NCBI GenBank assembly: GCA_035390885.1
Contig: DAOOUW010000033.1
Location: forward strand, 1-22,765
Reading direction: 5' to 3'
Source: JAOAFT01 sp035390885
GTDB taxonomy: Bacteria > Bacteroidota > Ignavibacteria > UBA10030
DNA: 22,765 nt
Shown here: positions 14,495 to 22,680 of the stretch, one piece after another
Position numbering within the stretch: position 1 is the stretch's first letter
How the letters are laid out: each line of letters starts with the position of its first letter
Notes under the pieces: generated by a model
Told to the model about the DNA's origin: nothing
The model's input: only the letters and a program-made list of their open reading frames with translations
Databases searched by the model: none
Position numbers and translations under genes: made by a program

Positions 14495-15514
14495 ATGGCA
14501 ATTACTCCTAATCCTCCACAAAATATCGAATTAGTTATTTTATCGGGTAATTCGATAAAATTACAATGGGAAAAACCTGAAGGAACCACCGTTAGTATCT
14601 ATCGAAGCTTGACGCAAGGGTTTGTTCCGTCGGAGGAAAATCTTATACAATCTGGAATAGATGCAAACTTCTGGATTGATGCCAACTTGCAGAGCAATGT
14701 GAAATATTATTATCGGCTGACTTTGACCCTTTTTGGTATTACATCAAACCCATCGGAAGAAATTGTCTGCGAAATATTAGCAGTTATCCCTAATCCTCCA
14801 CAAAATATCGATTTAGTTATTTTATCGAGTAATTCAATAAAATTACAATGGGAAAAACCTGAAGAAGCCACTGTTAATATCTATCGAAGCTTGACGCAAG
14901 GGTTTGTTCCGTCGGAGGAAAATCTTATACAATCTGGAATAGATGCAAACTTCTGGATTGATGACAACTTGCGGAGCAATGTGAAATATTATTATCGGTT
15001 GACTTTGACCTTAAATGGTTTTACATCAAACCCATCGGAAGAAATTGTCTGCGAAATATTGAGCAAGCATGGAATTGTGGAAGAGATGAAGCAATTTATT
15101 GTAACTCAACTTGAAACTGCAATGTTGTCGCTTCCACCCGATGAACGGTTAGTTGTTGAACTTCCGGTAAGCGTTGATAATTATGCTCTCAATCATCCGA
15201 GAGGGGCATTGTTAATCGTCTATCGTGGAAGTAATTATACAAGCAAAGGATTTGCTCAACTTATTGCTCAAAATCGGGATATGGAAATTGGAGTCATTAT
15301 CTGCGCCAGAAATCTCAGGCGCGGAAAAACCCCAGAAGATTATCTTGATTTTGTCATTCAATCATTGAGTGGAATCGAAATCATATCGAAGCGCGGAGAC
15401 CGGAAAATCTATTGTCAGGAAGATGAATGGTTGAAGGAAGAGAATGGCATCTGGTGGTACGCCGCGACTTTTATCGTTCCAACGGAATTCTGGGAAGAAT
15501 ATGAAAGCCAGTAA
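14495..15514 (+). CDS. Two fn3-like domains fused to gp37-like tail terminator
   Basis: 339 residues in three parts: two almost identical fibronectin type III-like domains (about 1-95 and 96-189), then a gp37-like domain (about 197-339). The fn3 reading rests on 'SIKLQWEKPE', 'IYRSLTQGFVPS' and 'VKYYYRLTLTL..TSNPSEE' in each copy. The C-terminal domain ('EMKQFIVTQLETAMLSLP', 'RGALLIVYRGSNYTSKGF', 'DMEIGVIICARNLRRGKT', 'GIWWYAATFIVPTEFW') matches Mu gp37, thought to terminate the tail tube. The ATG at 14495 has AAGG upstream. An internal ATG at 15087 (MKQFIVTQ), with GGAAGAG adjoining, might make the terminator alone. Surface fn3 domains on tail or head proteins usually help adsorption; a fusion to a terminator is unusual. 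Confidence 0.8.
   Translation: MAITPNPPQNIELVILSGNSIKLQWEKPEGTTVSIYRSLTQGFVPSEENLIQSGIDANFWIDANLQSNVKYYYRLTLTLFGITSNPSEEIVCEILAVIPNPPQNIDLVILSSNSIKLQWEKPEEATVNIYRSLTQGFVPSEENLIQSGIDANFWIDDNLRSNVKYYYRLTLTLNGFTSNPSEEIVCEILSKHGIVEEMKQFIVTQLETAMLSLPPDERLVVELPVSVDNYALNHPRGALLIVYRGSNYTSKGFAQLIAQNRDMEIGVIICARNLRRGKTPEDYLDFVIQSLSGIEIISKRGDRKIYCQEDEWLKEENGIWWYAATFIVPTEFWEEYESQ
14498..15061 (+). repeat. Tandem 282-bp repeat encoding the fn3 domains
   Basis: Unit 1 is 14498-14779 and unit 2 is 14780-15061, each 94 codons. The units are nearly identical in long stretches (e.g. the region encoding YRSLTQGFVPSEENL), with few differences, which points to recent duplication or ongoing gene conversion. Confidence 0.9.
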
Positions 15515-15953
15515 GAGAGCATATAATTTAATCAAGGAATTTGAATCCCTGCAACTGAAGAGTTACCGCTGTCCCGCTGGAGTGTGGACTATCGGTTATG
15601 GAAATACGAGCATGGCAAAAGAGGGAATGATTATTGACAAAAAAACCGCTGAGGAATTTCTCCAAAGAGATATAAGAGAAATGGAACGGGCTATTGAATC
15701 AAATGTGAGAGCTTCGGTTTTACCACTATTAACTCAAAATCAATTCGATGCTCTCATAAGTTTTATTTTCAACGTAGGTGTGGGAAATTTTCAAAAGAGT
15801 ACGCTTCTCAGGAAGTTGAACGAAGGGGACATAAAACAAGCTGCCGATGAATTTATGAAATGGACAAAAGCAAAAATTGATGGAGAATATAAAGATTTGC
15901 CTGGTCTCATAAAACGAAGGACAAAAGAACGCGAGGTATTCCTTGAAAGGTAA
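15501..15953 (+). CDS. Endolysin, T4-type lysozyme (GH24)
   Basis: 150 residues cutting the glycan strands of peptidoglycan. The catalytic block is at residues 13-36: E15 in 'KEFESLQLKSY', C24 where T4 lysozyme has Asp20, then 'GVWTIGYGNT' with T30 at the T26 position. The 'CPAGVWTIGYG' version with Cys is common in phage lysozymes and T4 D20C is reported active, so the enzyme is probably functional. The C-terminal lobe 'LTQNQFDALISFIFNVG' is also typical. There is no signal peptide or SAR helix, so it would need a holin. The ATG at 15501 with GGGAAG eight bases upstream is preferred over 15444; it overlaps the previous gene. Confidence 0.92.
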   Translation: MKASKRAYNLIKEFESLQLKSYRCPAGVWTIGYGNTSMAKEGMIIDKKTAEEFLQRDIREMERAIESNVRASVLPLLTQNQFDALISFIFNVGVGNFQKSTLLRKLNEGDIKQAADEFMKWTKAKIDGEYKDLPGLIKRRTKEREVFLER

Positions 15954-16419
15954 AGTAATTTTTTATGGATTGTTCATAGTCGTCTGCATGTTGCTCTTAT
16001 TCCATTTATGGGATGTTACATTTCGCAATAATACAAAACAGAATTATGTTCAAGGCGCACCAGATACGACTTTTTCAATCGGGTCTGAAATTATCAAAGA
16101 TTCTTCCCAGCATGGGAATATTGAGAAGAAGTTGCAGCCCATAGTAAAAAAATCCACCCTAAAAAAATATCAGGACACTTTAAAAGTAGAAGATAACATT
16201 TTGGTTCTTGATATAGATTTGTTGAGCAATGATACTCTTAATATTTCCTATGATTACTCGTTCCATAATATTTATAAGGAACGGATTGATACCGTCAAAA
16301 TTGTGAGAATAGATACCATTAAAATTATGGATGCGCCTGCAATTTCAACTAAGTCGTTCACTTTTGGCGCGGCTGTAGGCGCTCTTGGCATAATATTGAT
16401 TATTTTAATTTTAAAATGA
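15943..16419 (+). CDS. Two-TM membrane protein of the lysis region
   Basis: 158 residues, not recognised. A transmembrane helix at about 5-21 (VIFYGLFIVVCMLLLF) and another at the end (139-157, GAAVGALGIILIILIL) bracket a soluble, strand-rich central part, with 'IDTVKIVRIDTIKI' patterns. The first helix has a Cys but no lipobox (Val at -1). The TTG at 15943 overlaps the lysozyme stop and has GAGGT seven bases upstream. By position it may be a spanin-like or holin-like lysis factor, since the lysozyme precedes it, but tail association is also possible. Confidence 0.5.
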   Translation: MKGKVIFYGLFIVVCMLLLFHLWDVTFRNNTKQNYVQGAPDTTFSIGSEIIKDSSQHGNIEKKLQPIVKKSTLKKYQDTLKVEDNILVLDIDLLSNDTLNISYDYSFHNIYKERIDTVKIVRIDTIKIMDAPAISTKSFTFGAAVGALGIILIILILK

Positions 16420-16430
16420 AAGGATAGATT

Positions 16431-17387
16431 ATGGCAAGCATTGCTGGCATAAAACAACTACTCTTGTGCAAAAAAGGCACATTATTGACGGATGTAACTG
16501 ATGAACAGCTCTTAGGTATAAGAAAAGACGCTTCCCTAAGTATCACAGATTTTGACACCATCGAAGATTTCCGTGGGAGAAAACTACACAATAAAATCAA
16601 TTTCAAAGCGGAAGCAGAAACTTTCCAGCCGACGATGTATCTTCTGAATATGCTGCAGCAATGGGTCAATGGCGAAGTTGATGTGGAAATTATAACTGAA
16701 CAACAGCCTGGCGGGGGAATCGAATGTTATCAATTTGAAGGTGAGACGAATCCCCTCGGAATTGAATTTGAGTTTCTTTATACCGATAAATCAAGAAGTT
16801 GCAAATTAACGCTCGAGCGAGCTCTGCCATATGCCACTGGCATTGCAATGCTAAATGCGGCTTCTTCGACGAGTCCAGTTTATTCTAATCCTCAAACAGG
16901 AGAAAATCCTAGTCTTTATCGTATGCCGCTTTTAGGCGCCTGGGTTAGCAACGGCGATCCCATATATGATCCAATGATGATCCAGCAACGATCTTTGAGC
17001 ATCAAAACGAATAGTGGAAAAAAGACGGCTGATAATATGTCTATTGTTGACCGACTAATCTTTAAATTGGAAATTACGGGATACGATGCAGCGCTTGAAA
17101 AGATACTTGGGAATTTTTCCAGCCCCTGGTTGTCAGGATTATTTTATCAAGAGATGAATAGTGATTCTACTTATGATGGATTTCAATTTGGCAGTAATGT
17201 TCTTCATAAAACTAAAGAAATCACAATTGATAAAGAACAAAGAATTATGAAATTAACTTTCGAAGGAAGCGCAGCGCTCAGCGAATTGCAGTTTGATATA
17301 GATGCTGAGCATGGCGCTTCTGCAGATGATACAGATGGAACTACAGGTGGAACGATGAATATTGCGTATGATGTAGTTTCAACTTAG
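16431..17387 (+). CDS. Tail tube-like protein, paralogue 1
   Basis: 318 residues, probably the major tail (tube) protein, judged by place between tail terminator and chaperones and by strand-rich sequence. It shares the N-terminal motif 'IRKDASLSITDFDTIEDFRG' and the region 'EAETFQPTMYLL' with the gene at 17624 ('LRKSASLTISPFKEIEDYRH', 'EAECIQPSMQIL'), so the two are paralogues. The end carries 'DTDGTTGGTM', mirrored by 'GDTVGTTGGTI' in the paralogue. AAGGA precedes the ATG. A partial copy of its 3' end follows. The tube assignment is inference; the paralogy is visible. Confidence 0.6.
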   Translation: MASIAGIKQLLLCKKGTLLTDVTDEQLLGIRKDASLSITDFDTIEDFRGRKLHNKINFKAEAETFQPTMYLLNMLQQWVNGEVDVEIITEQQPGGGIECYQFEGETNPLGIEFEFLYTDKSRSCKLTLERALPYATGIAMLNAASSTSPVYSNPQTGENPSLYRMPLLGAWVSNGDPIYDPMMIQQRSLSIKTNSGKKTADNMSIVDRLIFKLEITGYDAALEKILGNFSSPWLSGLFYQEMNSDSTYDGFQFGSNVLHKTKEITIDKEQRIMKLTFEGSAALSELQFDIDAEHGASADDTDGTTGGTMNIAYDVVST

Positions 17388-17623
17388 ACTCATGGAAAAT
17401 TGCCGATTGAAATAGATATGTTTCTAAGATATAAGGAATTATGAAATTAACTTTTGAAGAAAGCGCAGCGCTCAGCGAATTGTGGTTTGATGTGGATGCT
17501 GAGCATAGCGCTTCCGCAGATAATACAGATGGAATCACAGGTGGAACGATGAATATTGCGGTTGTAAAGGAAATTGCCGGTTGAAACAAATATGTTTCTA
17601 AGATATAGGGAAAGGGAATAACT
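17247..17623 (+). repeat. Tandem duplication (~194 bp) of the tube gene 3' end and leader
   Basis: The segment from the ATGAAATTAAC at 17247 recurs at 17441, 194 bases later, covering the last 47 codons of paralogue 1. The leader 'ATATGTTTCTAAGATATA' also recurs, at about 17416-17433 and 17591-17608. The second copy is about 19 bases shorter around the old stop region and runs into the start of paralogue 2. Confidence 0.85.
17441..17584 (+). pseudogene. Decayed partial copy of the tube protein C-terminus
   Basis: A 47-codon frame (MKLTFEESAALSELWFDVD...) matching the last part of paralogue 1, with substitutions and an altered end before TGA. It has ATAAGGAATT before its ATG, so a small peptide could still be made, but it lacks the rest of the domain. 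It stands in the 236-base stretch between the two tube genes, which holds nothing else. Confidence 0.75.
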
Positions 17624-18520
17624 ATGGAAATAGCAGGTTTAAAAAGCATTTGTTTTGGAAGTTCTTTCATGGAAACATTGATCCCAATAGGTTTGCGCAA
17701 ATCGGCGAGTCTAACAATCTCTCCGTTCAAGGAAATTGAAGATTATCGTCATCGGAAGCATCGAAATTATTTGAATTTCAAAATTGAAGCGGAATGCATC
17801 CAACCATCCATGCAAATCCTAAAAAAAGTATTAGATAATGAATCGTTTTATGTACAGGCAGTAACCGCACAAGGTGAAGTTTTCCAGATACCCAATATGG
17901 GGTTGGATTTTGAAATGGTTTATTCTTCCGAAGGAAGAAGTCTCAAGCTTGTTTTTCAGATATGCTTTCCTTATTCCGATGGTTTGGACCTTATAGATGC
18001 CGCGAAAGACAATACAGATTTGCATTCGACTAATTTTGAGGATGCTTCCAAATATTATCCTTCAGCCTGGAGTAATAATAGTGGATTAGGCATAGCGCCA
18101 TTACATATAATGAGTAAAAAATTGAGTATCAAACCAGAAGGCGTTACAAATATAGCAAATGCGCTTCTTCCAAATTATTGGACTATCAATTATGAAATTG
18201 TAACAGTGGATAGTTCAATGGATTTTTTACTTACTCATTTTACTCCGACGAATGATTTAACTCTGACCTTTGAAGAGACAAATGAGATATTTGCACCGGA
18301 TGCAATTCCTCCTAGAACTTACGATAAATTGATTTTTTCTGCTGGAGTCTTGACAAAACAAAGTGAATTTACAGTCAGCGAGGATGAGCGAACCACAAAA
18401 TTAGTGTTAGCTGCCAGAATTCCATTATCTAAAATCAGTTTTGCTTTTGGAACAAATAATGGGTGCAAAACTGGCGATACTGTTGGTACAACAGGTGGTA
18501 CAATTACGTTTTCGCTTTAA
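17624..18520 (+). CDS. Tail tube-like protein, paralogue 2
   Basis: 298 residues, homologous to the gene at 16431 along most of its length: 'IGLRKSASLTISPFKEIEDY', 'GLDFEMVYSSEGRSLKLVF' (compare 'GIEFEFLYTDKSRSCKLTL') and the final 'GDTVGTTGGTITFSL'. The two have diverged far beyond the recent 194-bp repeat, so this is an old duplication. GGGAAAGGGAA precedes the ATG. Two tube-like proteins may form a mixed tube or one may be a tail completion or distal ring protein. The exact role is not shown. Confidence 0.55.
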   Translation: MEIAGLKSICFGSSFMETLIPIGLRKSASLTISPFKEIEDYRHRKHRNYLNFKIEAECIQPSMQILKKVLDNESFYVQAVTAQGEVFQIPNMGLDFEMVYSSEGRSLKLVFQICFPYSDGLDLIDAAKDNTDLHSTNFEDASKYYPSAWSNNSGLGIAPLHIMSKKLSIKPEGVTNIANALLPNYWTINYEIVTVDSSMDFLLTHFTPTNDLTLTFEETNEIFAPDAIPPRTYDKLIFSAGVLTKQSEFTVSEDERTTKLVLAARIPLSKISFAFGTNNGCKTGDTVGTTGGTITFSL

Positions 18521-18532
18521 TAAGGAGACATA

Positions 18533-18838
18533 ATGAAAGAATATACAATCAACGGCAAAAAATATACCTTAAAAGAACGATATACCGCAAAGGATTGGGG
18601 AAAAATCCTGATCATTCTTGGCAAGCTGGAAATGAAGGATGGAATGATCCTTAATGCAATTGCGCAGCTTATGCTTCAAGGAGATTACGAATCGCTTCTC
18701 AATATTGTTTTATCGGGTGAAGAACCAATTACAACGCTCTATGACGATGATTTTTCTGAAGCCGCAAGAGCTTTGGAAGATTTTCTCGATGTAAAAAAAA
18801 ATATTCTAAGCGCTTCTACCAGCTCTTTAGCAGGCTAA
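18533..18838 (+). CDS. Tail assembly chaperone (frame 0 product)
   Basis: 101 residues ending 'LSASTSSLAG'. It sits directly before the tape-measure gene, as gpG of lambda does, starts at an ATG with TAAGGAGA upstream, and is helical and acidic near its end ('EAARALEDFLDVKK'). Its 3' part contains a slippery run that allows a longer product. No motif identifies it on its own, so the assignment is from context and the frameshift. Confidence 0.75.
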   Translation: MKEYTINGKKYTLKERYTAKDWGKILIILGKLEMKDGMILNAIAQLMLQGDYESLLNIVLSGEEPITTLYDDDFSEAARALEDFLDVKKNILSASTSSLAG

Positions 18839-19095
18839 ATTTAGAATTCGAAAAGGCAACGCGGGAATATTATTCTTTAACGGAATGCGGTGAGCCTAAT
18901 TACTTTAAACCAGATGAAACAAGCGTTGACGCTATTACATTTTTGCTATCGGATGGAGATATATCGAAATCCTCGATCATTGAAGAATTAGATATTGTAT
19001 ATGTTATCGATTGGCTCTATCTCAAAAAGGTAAAAAATCTCAATGAGCTGAAGAATGAAATAACTGCTTTAGAAAGAATGAAAAGAGGAAGTTAA
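18533..19095 (+). CDS. Frameshifted tail assembly chaperone (G-GT-like fusion)
   Basis: If ribosomes slip -1 at 18793-18799, the first 89 residues of the chaperone are joined to 98 more ('KYSKRFYQLFSRLNLEFEKA', then 'TECGEPNYFKPDETSVDAIT', ending 'LERMKRGS'), total about 187 residues. The extension has no start codon of its own: it begins inside the upstream gene and its first ATG is near its end. The -1 frame stays open for the whole 257 bases between the chaperone stop and the tape-measure ATG, whose start directly follows its TAA. In siphoviruses the extended protein recruits tube subunits to the tape measure. Confidence 0.8.
18793..18799 (+). other. -1 ribosomal frameshift site (A AAA AAA)
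   Basis: A run of nine A (18793-18801) follows GT in frame 0 as GTA AAA AAA AAT. The heptamer A AAA AAA matches the X XXY YYZ rule, and after -1 slippage the ribosome enters an open frame that runs to TAA at 19093-19095. This is the common G/GT arrangement for tail chaperones. Confidence 0.8.
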
Positions 19096-20179
19096 ATGGC
19101 GCCAACAAATGAAATAGCTATAAAGTTATCCATCGATGGAAAAGATGCAATTGGCGCTATTCAATTAACCGACCAGAACGTAAAAAAACTTTATAACACT
19201 TTTAAATCGGGCATCGGAGATATTGATTCGTGGGAAGGCTCAATGCTCCGCTCGATGAATAATGCCAGGCAATTCATTCAAGGAGCGCGGGAAGCGCTAT
19301 CGGTATTAAATAATACCTTCAAACAACATTTAACTGCCTATTATGAGCAAGAACAATCCTCCATAAAACTTGCCACAGCGCTTCAACAGCAAAAGAGATA
19401 TACGGAAGATAATTATAAAGCTCTACTGGATTATGCTTCGCAATTGCAGCGAACAACTATTTATGGAGACGAGCAAATTATCACTATCGAGGCTCAATTG
19501 CAGGCGATGGGGTTGAATGTCGAACAGACAAAGATTGCAACTCTTCAAGCCGCTAATCTTGCAACTGTAATGGGAACAGATTTAAATTCAGCGGCTAGAG
19601 TAATGGGAGATTTATTCGCTGGCGATGCAACGATGATCAATCGTTACATCAAAGGATTAGATGAATCGATTCTAAAAAGCGGTGATTTCGATGCAATCCT
19701 CGCCACATTGAATGAACATATTGGCAATCAAGCCATAGCAACTGGTCAAACAGCCTATGGCGGTTTAATAAAAATGCAAAATGCTATCGGGGATTTAAAA
19801 GAAAATACAGGAATGCTTTTGAGCCAGGCGTTCTATCCTTTTGCTCAATTGTTATCAGATTTATTAAATAAATTGAATACTCTTTCTCCAACGATGGGCG
19901 GAATTATTGGAGTGGTTGGTTCTTTGACAACTGCCTATGTAACTTTGCGAGTAACGGGAATTTTGCCAGCTATAAAATCTGTTGAACTGTTTGGGATTGC
20001 TCTAACGGGATTAAAGGCAAAACTAATATCAACGGGTATAGGAGCTTTAATTATTGGTTTGGGTTATGGTTTCCTTCAACTCACAGAATCATATAATACG
20101 TGGCAGAATACAATAGAAAAGGGCGTCCAATCGAATATTGAAGCAATGAATTCTCTCGCAGAAGGAATGCGAAATCTTA
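19096..20179 (+). CDS. Tape-measure protein, 5' part up to the gap
   Basis: 361 residues before the N run. The N-terminal region is helical and Ala/Gln-rich ('ARQFIQGAREALSVLNNTF', 'IKLATALQQQKRYTEDNYKA', 'QLQAMGLNVEQTKIATLQAA'), typical of tape measures, and two hydrophobic stretches (about residues 272-290 and 307-330) resemble the central membrane-penetrating part. The ATG follows AGAGGAAG and the chaperone TAA. The coding sequence after the gap (20280-21388) is read as the same gene, so the protein has at least about 730 residues. It sets tail length and lies inside the tube. Confidence 0.85.
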
Positions 20180-20279
20180 NNNNNNNNNNNNNNNNNNNNN
20201 NNNNNNNNNNNNNNNNNNNNNNNNNNNNNNNNNNNNNNNNNNNNNNNNNNNNNNNNNNNNNNNNNNNNNNNNNNNNNNN
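20180..20279. other. Assembly gap (100 N)
   Basis: A second 100-base N run inside the tape-measure gene. The reading frames on either side differ by one base if the gap were truly 100 long, so its real length must be different or an error is present. Repeats in this gene may have broken the assembly. Confidence 0.97.
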
Positions 20280-21388
20280 CCGAATCGTCGCAATCTCCTG
20301 TTCCACAGCCCCCAGGAACAATATCTGTTCAACAACCCCAAAAAATAAAATCTGAATTATCCGAAGCAGAAAAACTCAGGATAGATTATGAGGTTGGTTT
20401 TTTACCAAAAGAAGAATATGAGAAAAAGTTGAAGGAACGTCTCAGCGCTCTCAAGGGAGCAAATTATGATGAAAAACAAGAAATGATAAGGCTCCAGCGA
20501 GACCTGGCGGAAATTACCAAACAAGGTAGCGAAGAAAGCTATGGTAATATTTTGGATTATGCTCGAATTTCCAAAGAGCAGGAACTTGAGATATGGAAAA
20601 AAACAGAATATGAGAAGGTTGCGCAGTATAAGAATGCGGAAGAAATGCGCGCCGCAATTGATGAAGAATACAATCGGAGGAAACAAGAACTCGACAAAGA
20701 AAGCTATGGTAACGTTTTAGATTATGCTCGAATTTCCAAAGAGCAGGAACTTGAGATATGGAAAAAAACAGAATATGAAAAGGTTGCGCAATATAAGAAT
20801 GCGGAAGAAATGCGTGCTGCAATTGATGAAGAATACAGTCGTAGAAAAATGGATTTGACTGAAGAAACGGAAAGAATTAGAGTTGAAGCCATAAAAGGTT
20901 CATTTAACTTTATTGCCGGAGCCGTAGGAAAGGATACGGCTCTTGGAAAAGCTGCTGCTATTGCGCAGGCAATGATAAATACTTTCGAAGCTGCAACAAA
21001 TGCCTTAAAAGCTGGTCCAATATTGGGTCCTATTTTAGCATCAGTTATAACGGCGGCTGGAATGGCAAATGTAGTAAAAATTATGGCAGTAAAAGAACCA
21101 TCCATTCCTGCTTATCAAGAAGGTGGCCGTCTTCCACAAGGAAAATTTGGGTTTGTAGAGGGCTTTAACAATGAGTTAATAGCCCCTGAAAAGTCGTTTG
21201 AAAGCATTATGAAATATGAATTGATACCTAAAATTATCGCTCAATCCCCGGTTATAAATACCAGGTCTCTCGAAATAAAACTTGATAAAGTAATAGATGC
21301 TTTCCAGAGCAAACAGTTTGTCGTACGAGGATATGATCTTCAAACCATCAATAAAGAATTAGAACTTAGGGAGAAGTATAGTTACTAA
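20280..21388 (+). CDS. Tape-measure protein, 3' part after the gap
   Basis: About 368 residues in an open frame reaching back to the gap edge; a TTG start at 20429 would be arbitrary. A Pro/Gln-rich stretch ('SPVPQPPGTISVQQPQ') is followed by a charged helical region with a 55-residue tandem repeat, then a typical tape-measure end: Ala-rich 'KDTALGKAAAIAQAMINTFE', 'GPILGPILASVITAAG' and the Gly-rich 'AYQEGGRLPQGKFGFVEG'. Its last base overlaps the next start (TAATG, 21386-21390). Confidence 0.85.
20534..20863 (+). repeat. Tandem 165-bp repeat in the tape-measure gene
   Basis: Unit 1 is 20534-20698 and unit 2 starts at 20699, exactly 165 bases (55 codons) later. Both encode 'ESYGNxLDYARISKEQELEI' followed by 'WKKTEYEKVAQYKNAEEMRA', nearly unchanged. 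Whole-codon units keep the frame. Confidence 0.9.
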
Positions 21389-22680
21389 TGTGGCAAATCA
21401 ATGTCAAAGAGCGTCCAGAGGCAATCAGCGATGAAATTCCGATGCCAGATAAAGCATATAAAATTCAAATCATTTGTGAATGTGAAGAATCGGGAACTAG
21501 CGATGCTATGCTCGGAAATATTGGCAAGATTACAGTAGGTTCAACCAATGATAATGAGTTTATCAATTATCCCAGTGAATTAGAGATAGAAATTGTCTTC
21601 AATTATTCTATAGACGATGTAGCTTTTGAGTTGTTACTCAAGAGGCTTTTAAATAATAAAACTACTCTTATTATTTCTACAAGAGATTATGAAGGAGAAA
21701 CTTGGTCAACTTTTTTTGTAGGAATTTTAAGGAATGATTCTTTAATGGGGCAAGAATTCAGGACAATCAATCTTAAATTTATTAGCATTATAACCGATCT
21801 TCTAACCTATCCACCTTCCGATACTTATTTTTCACCAGAGGAAGCATATTCTTTCCAGTATTATGTCGAGCATGTTCTCGAGAGTTATTTAGGTTATCAA
21901 CTATCAAATTATTTTCGGGGTGGGTATGGTATCAGATTAACCTATGAAAAGGATGGTTTGGAAGTTGAATGTACTCCGGATTATTTCTTATTGCCTTGTA
22001 GTATTTATTTGGGAGAAAGTAATTATGCAAATTGGTTAGATGTTTTTAAATCCATGTTTGCAGCTTTCGGATACATTGGTTACTTTGGATTATATAAATC
22101 ATTTTGTCTGTGTCCTCTGTTTTATGATGGAAGTACGATATTACCGATTATCAAAGAAAATCTACTTGATTATTATGAGATTCAGGTTGCAAGAAAAATC
22201 TCAAAACTTACCTGTCACATTGCTACAGGTCAATTATCACCAAAAGTATATCGCGATTATGTATATTCCCAAATGACTTTTTATGAGAATGAAGCAGAAA
22301 TTACTCATGATCATCCTGTTGGTACATTACCAGGAGGGGGCGCTTGGTCTGGAGTAATATGTAAACCCGACGTTGGAGAAGAAACTTATTGGGCAACCTT
22401 CAATTCAGCTCATTTCAAAGATGAATCAAATTATGCCAGCTTATGGTTGAAAATCACGGATAAATATTGGAATTTGATGAAAAATCCCAGAAGTCAATTG
22501 AAGGTTAAAGTAAAAGGTTTATTGACAGACATCAATTGTATGGGTTTTTATTGCTTTGATTTTCTCGGTGGAACTTATCGAGCGGTTCAAATCGCTTATG
22601 ATTTGATAAACAACACCTCAGAATTAACTCTTAGAAAGGTGTTGGACAATATCCCAGAAGGTGGAAATCCCTTCTTGTAA
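21388..22680 (+). CDS. Tail tip/distal tail-like protein, function uncertain
   Basis: 430 residues, not firmly recognised. It stands right after the tape-measure gene, overlapping it by one base, and is the last gene before the phage end, so a distal tail, baseplate-hub or receptor-binding role is likely. The first about 150 residues are strand-rich ('PSELEIEIVFNYSIDDVAFE', 'TTLIISTRDYEGETWSTFFV'), the middle has many Tyr/Phe, and residues about 200-240 show CxxC-free Cys pairs. No collagen-like or coiled fibre motif is seen. The ATG at 21388 has GGGAGAAG upstream. Confidence 0.55.
   Translation: MWQINVKERPEAISDEIPMPDKAYKIQIICECEESGTSDAMLGNIGKITVGSTNDNEFINYPSELEIEIVFNYSIDDVAFELLLKRLLNNKTTLIISTRDYEGETWSTFFVGILRNDSLMGQEFRTINLKFISIITDLLTYPPSDTYFSPEEAYSFQYYVEHVLESYLGYQLSNYFRGGYGIRLTYEKDGLEVECTPDYFLLPCSIYLGESNYANWLDVFKSMFAAFGYIGYFGLYKSFCLCPLFYDGSTILPIIKENLLDYYEIQVARKISKLTCHIATGQLSPKVYRDYVYSQMTFYENEAEITHDHPVGTLPGGGAWSGVICKPDVGEETYWATFNSAHFKDESNYASLWLKITDKYWNLMKNPRSQLKVKVKGLLTDINCMGFYCFDFLGGTYRAVQIAYDLINNTSELTLRKVLDNIPEGGNPFL

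Noticed and set aside
20402..20822. Two minus-strand frames over the tape-measure repeat
   Set aside because: They arise from the repeat read backwards, with repeated Phe/His-rich shadow peptides.
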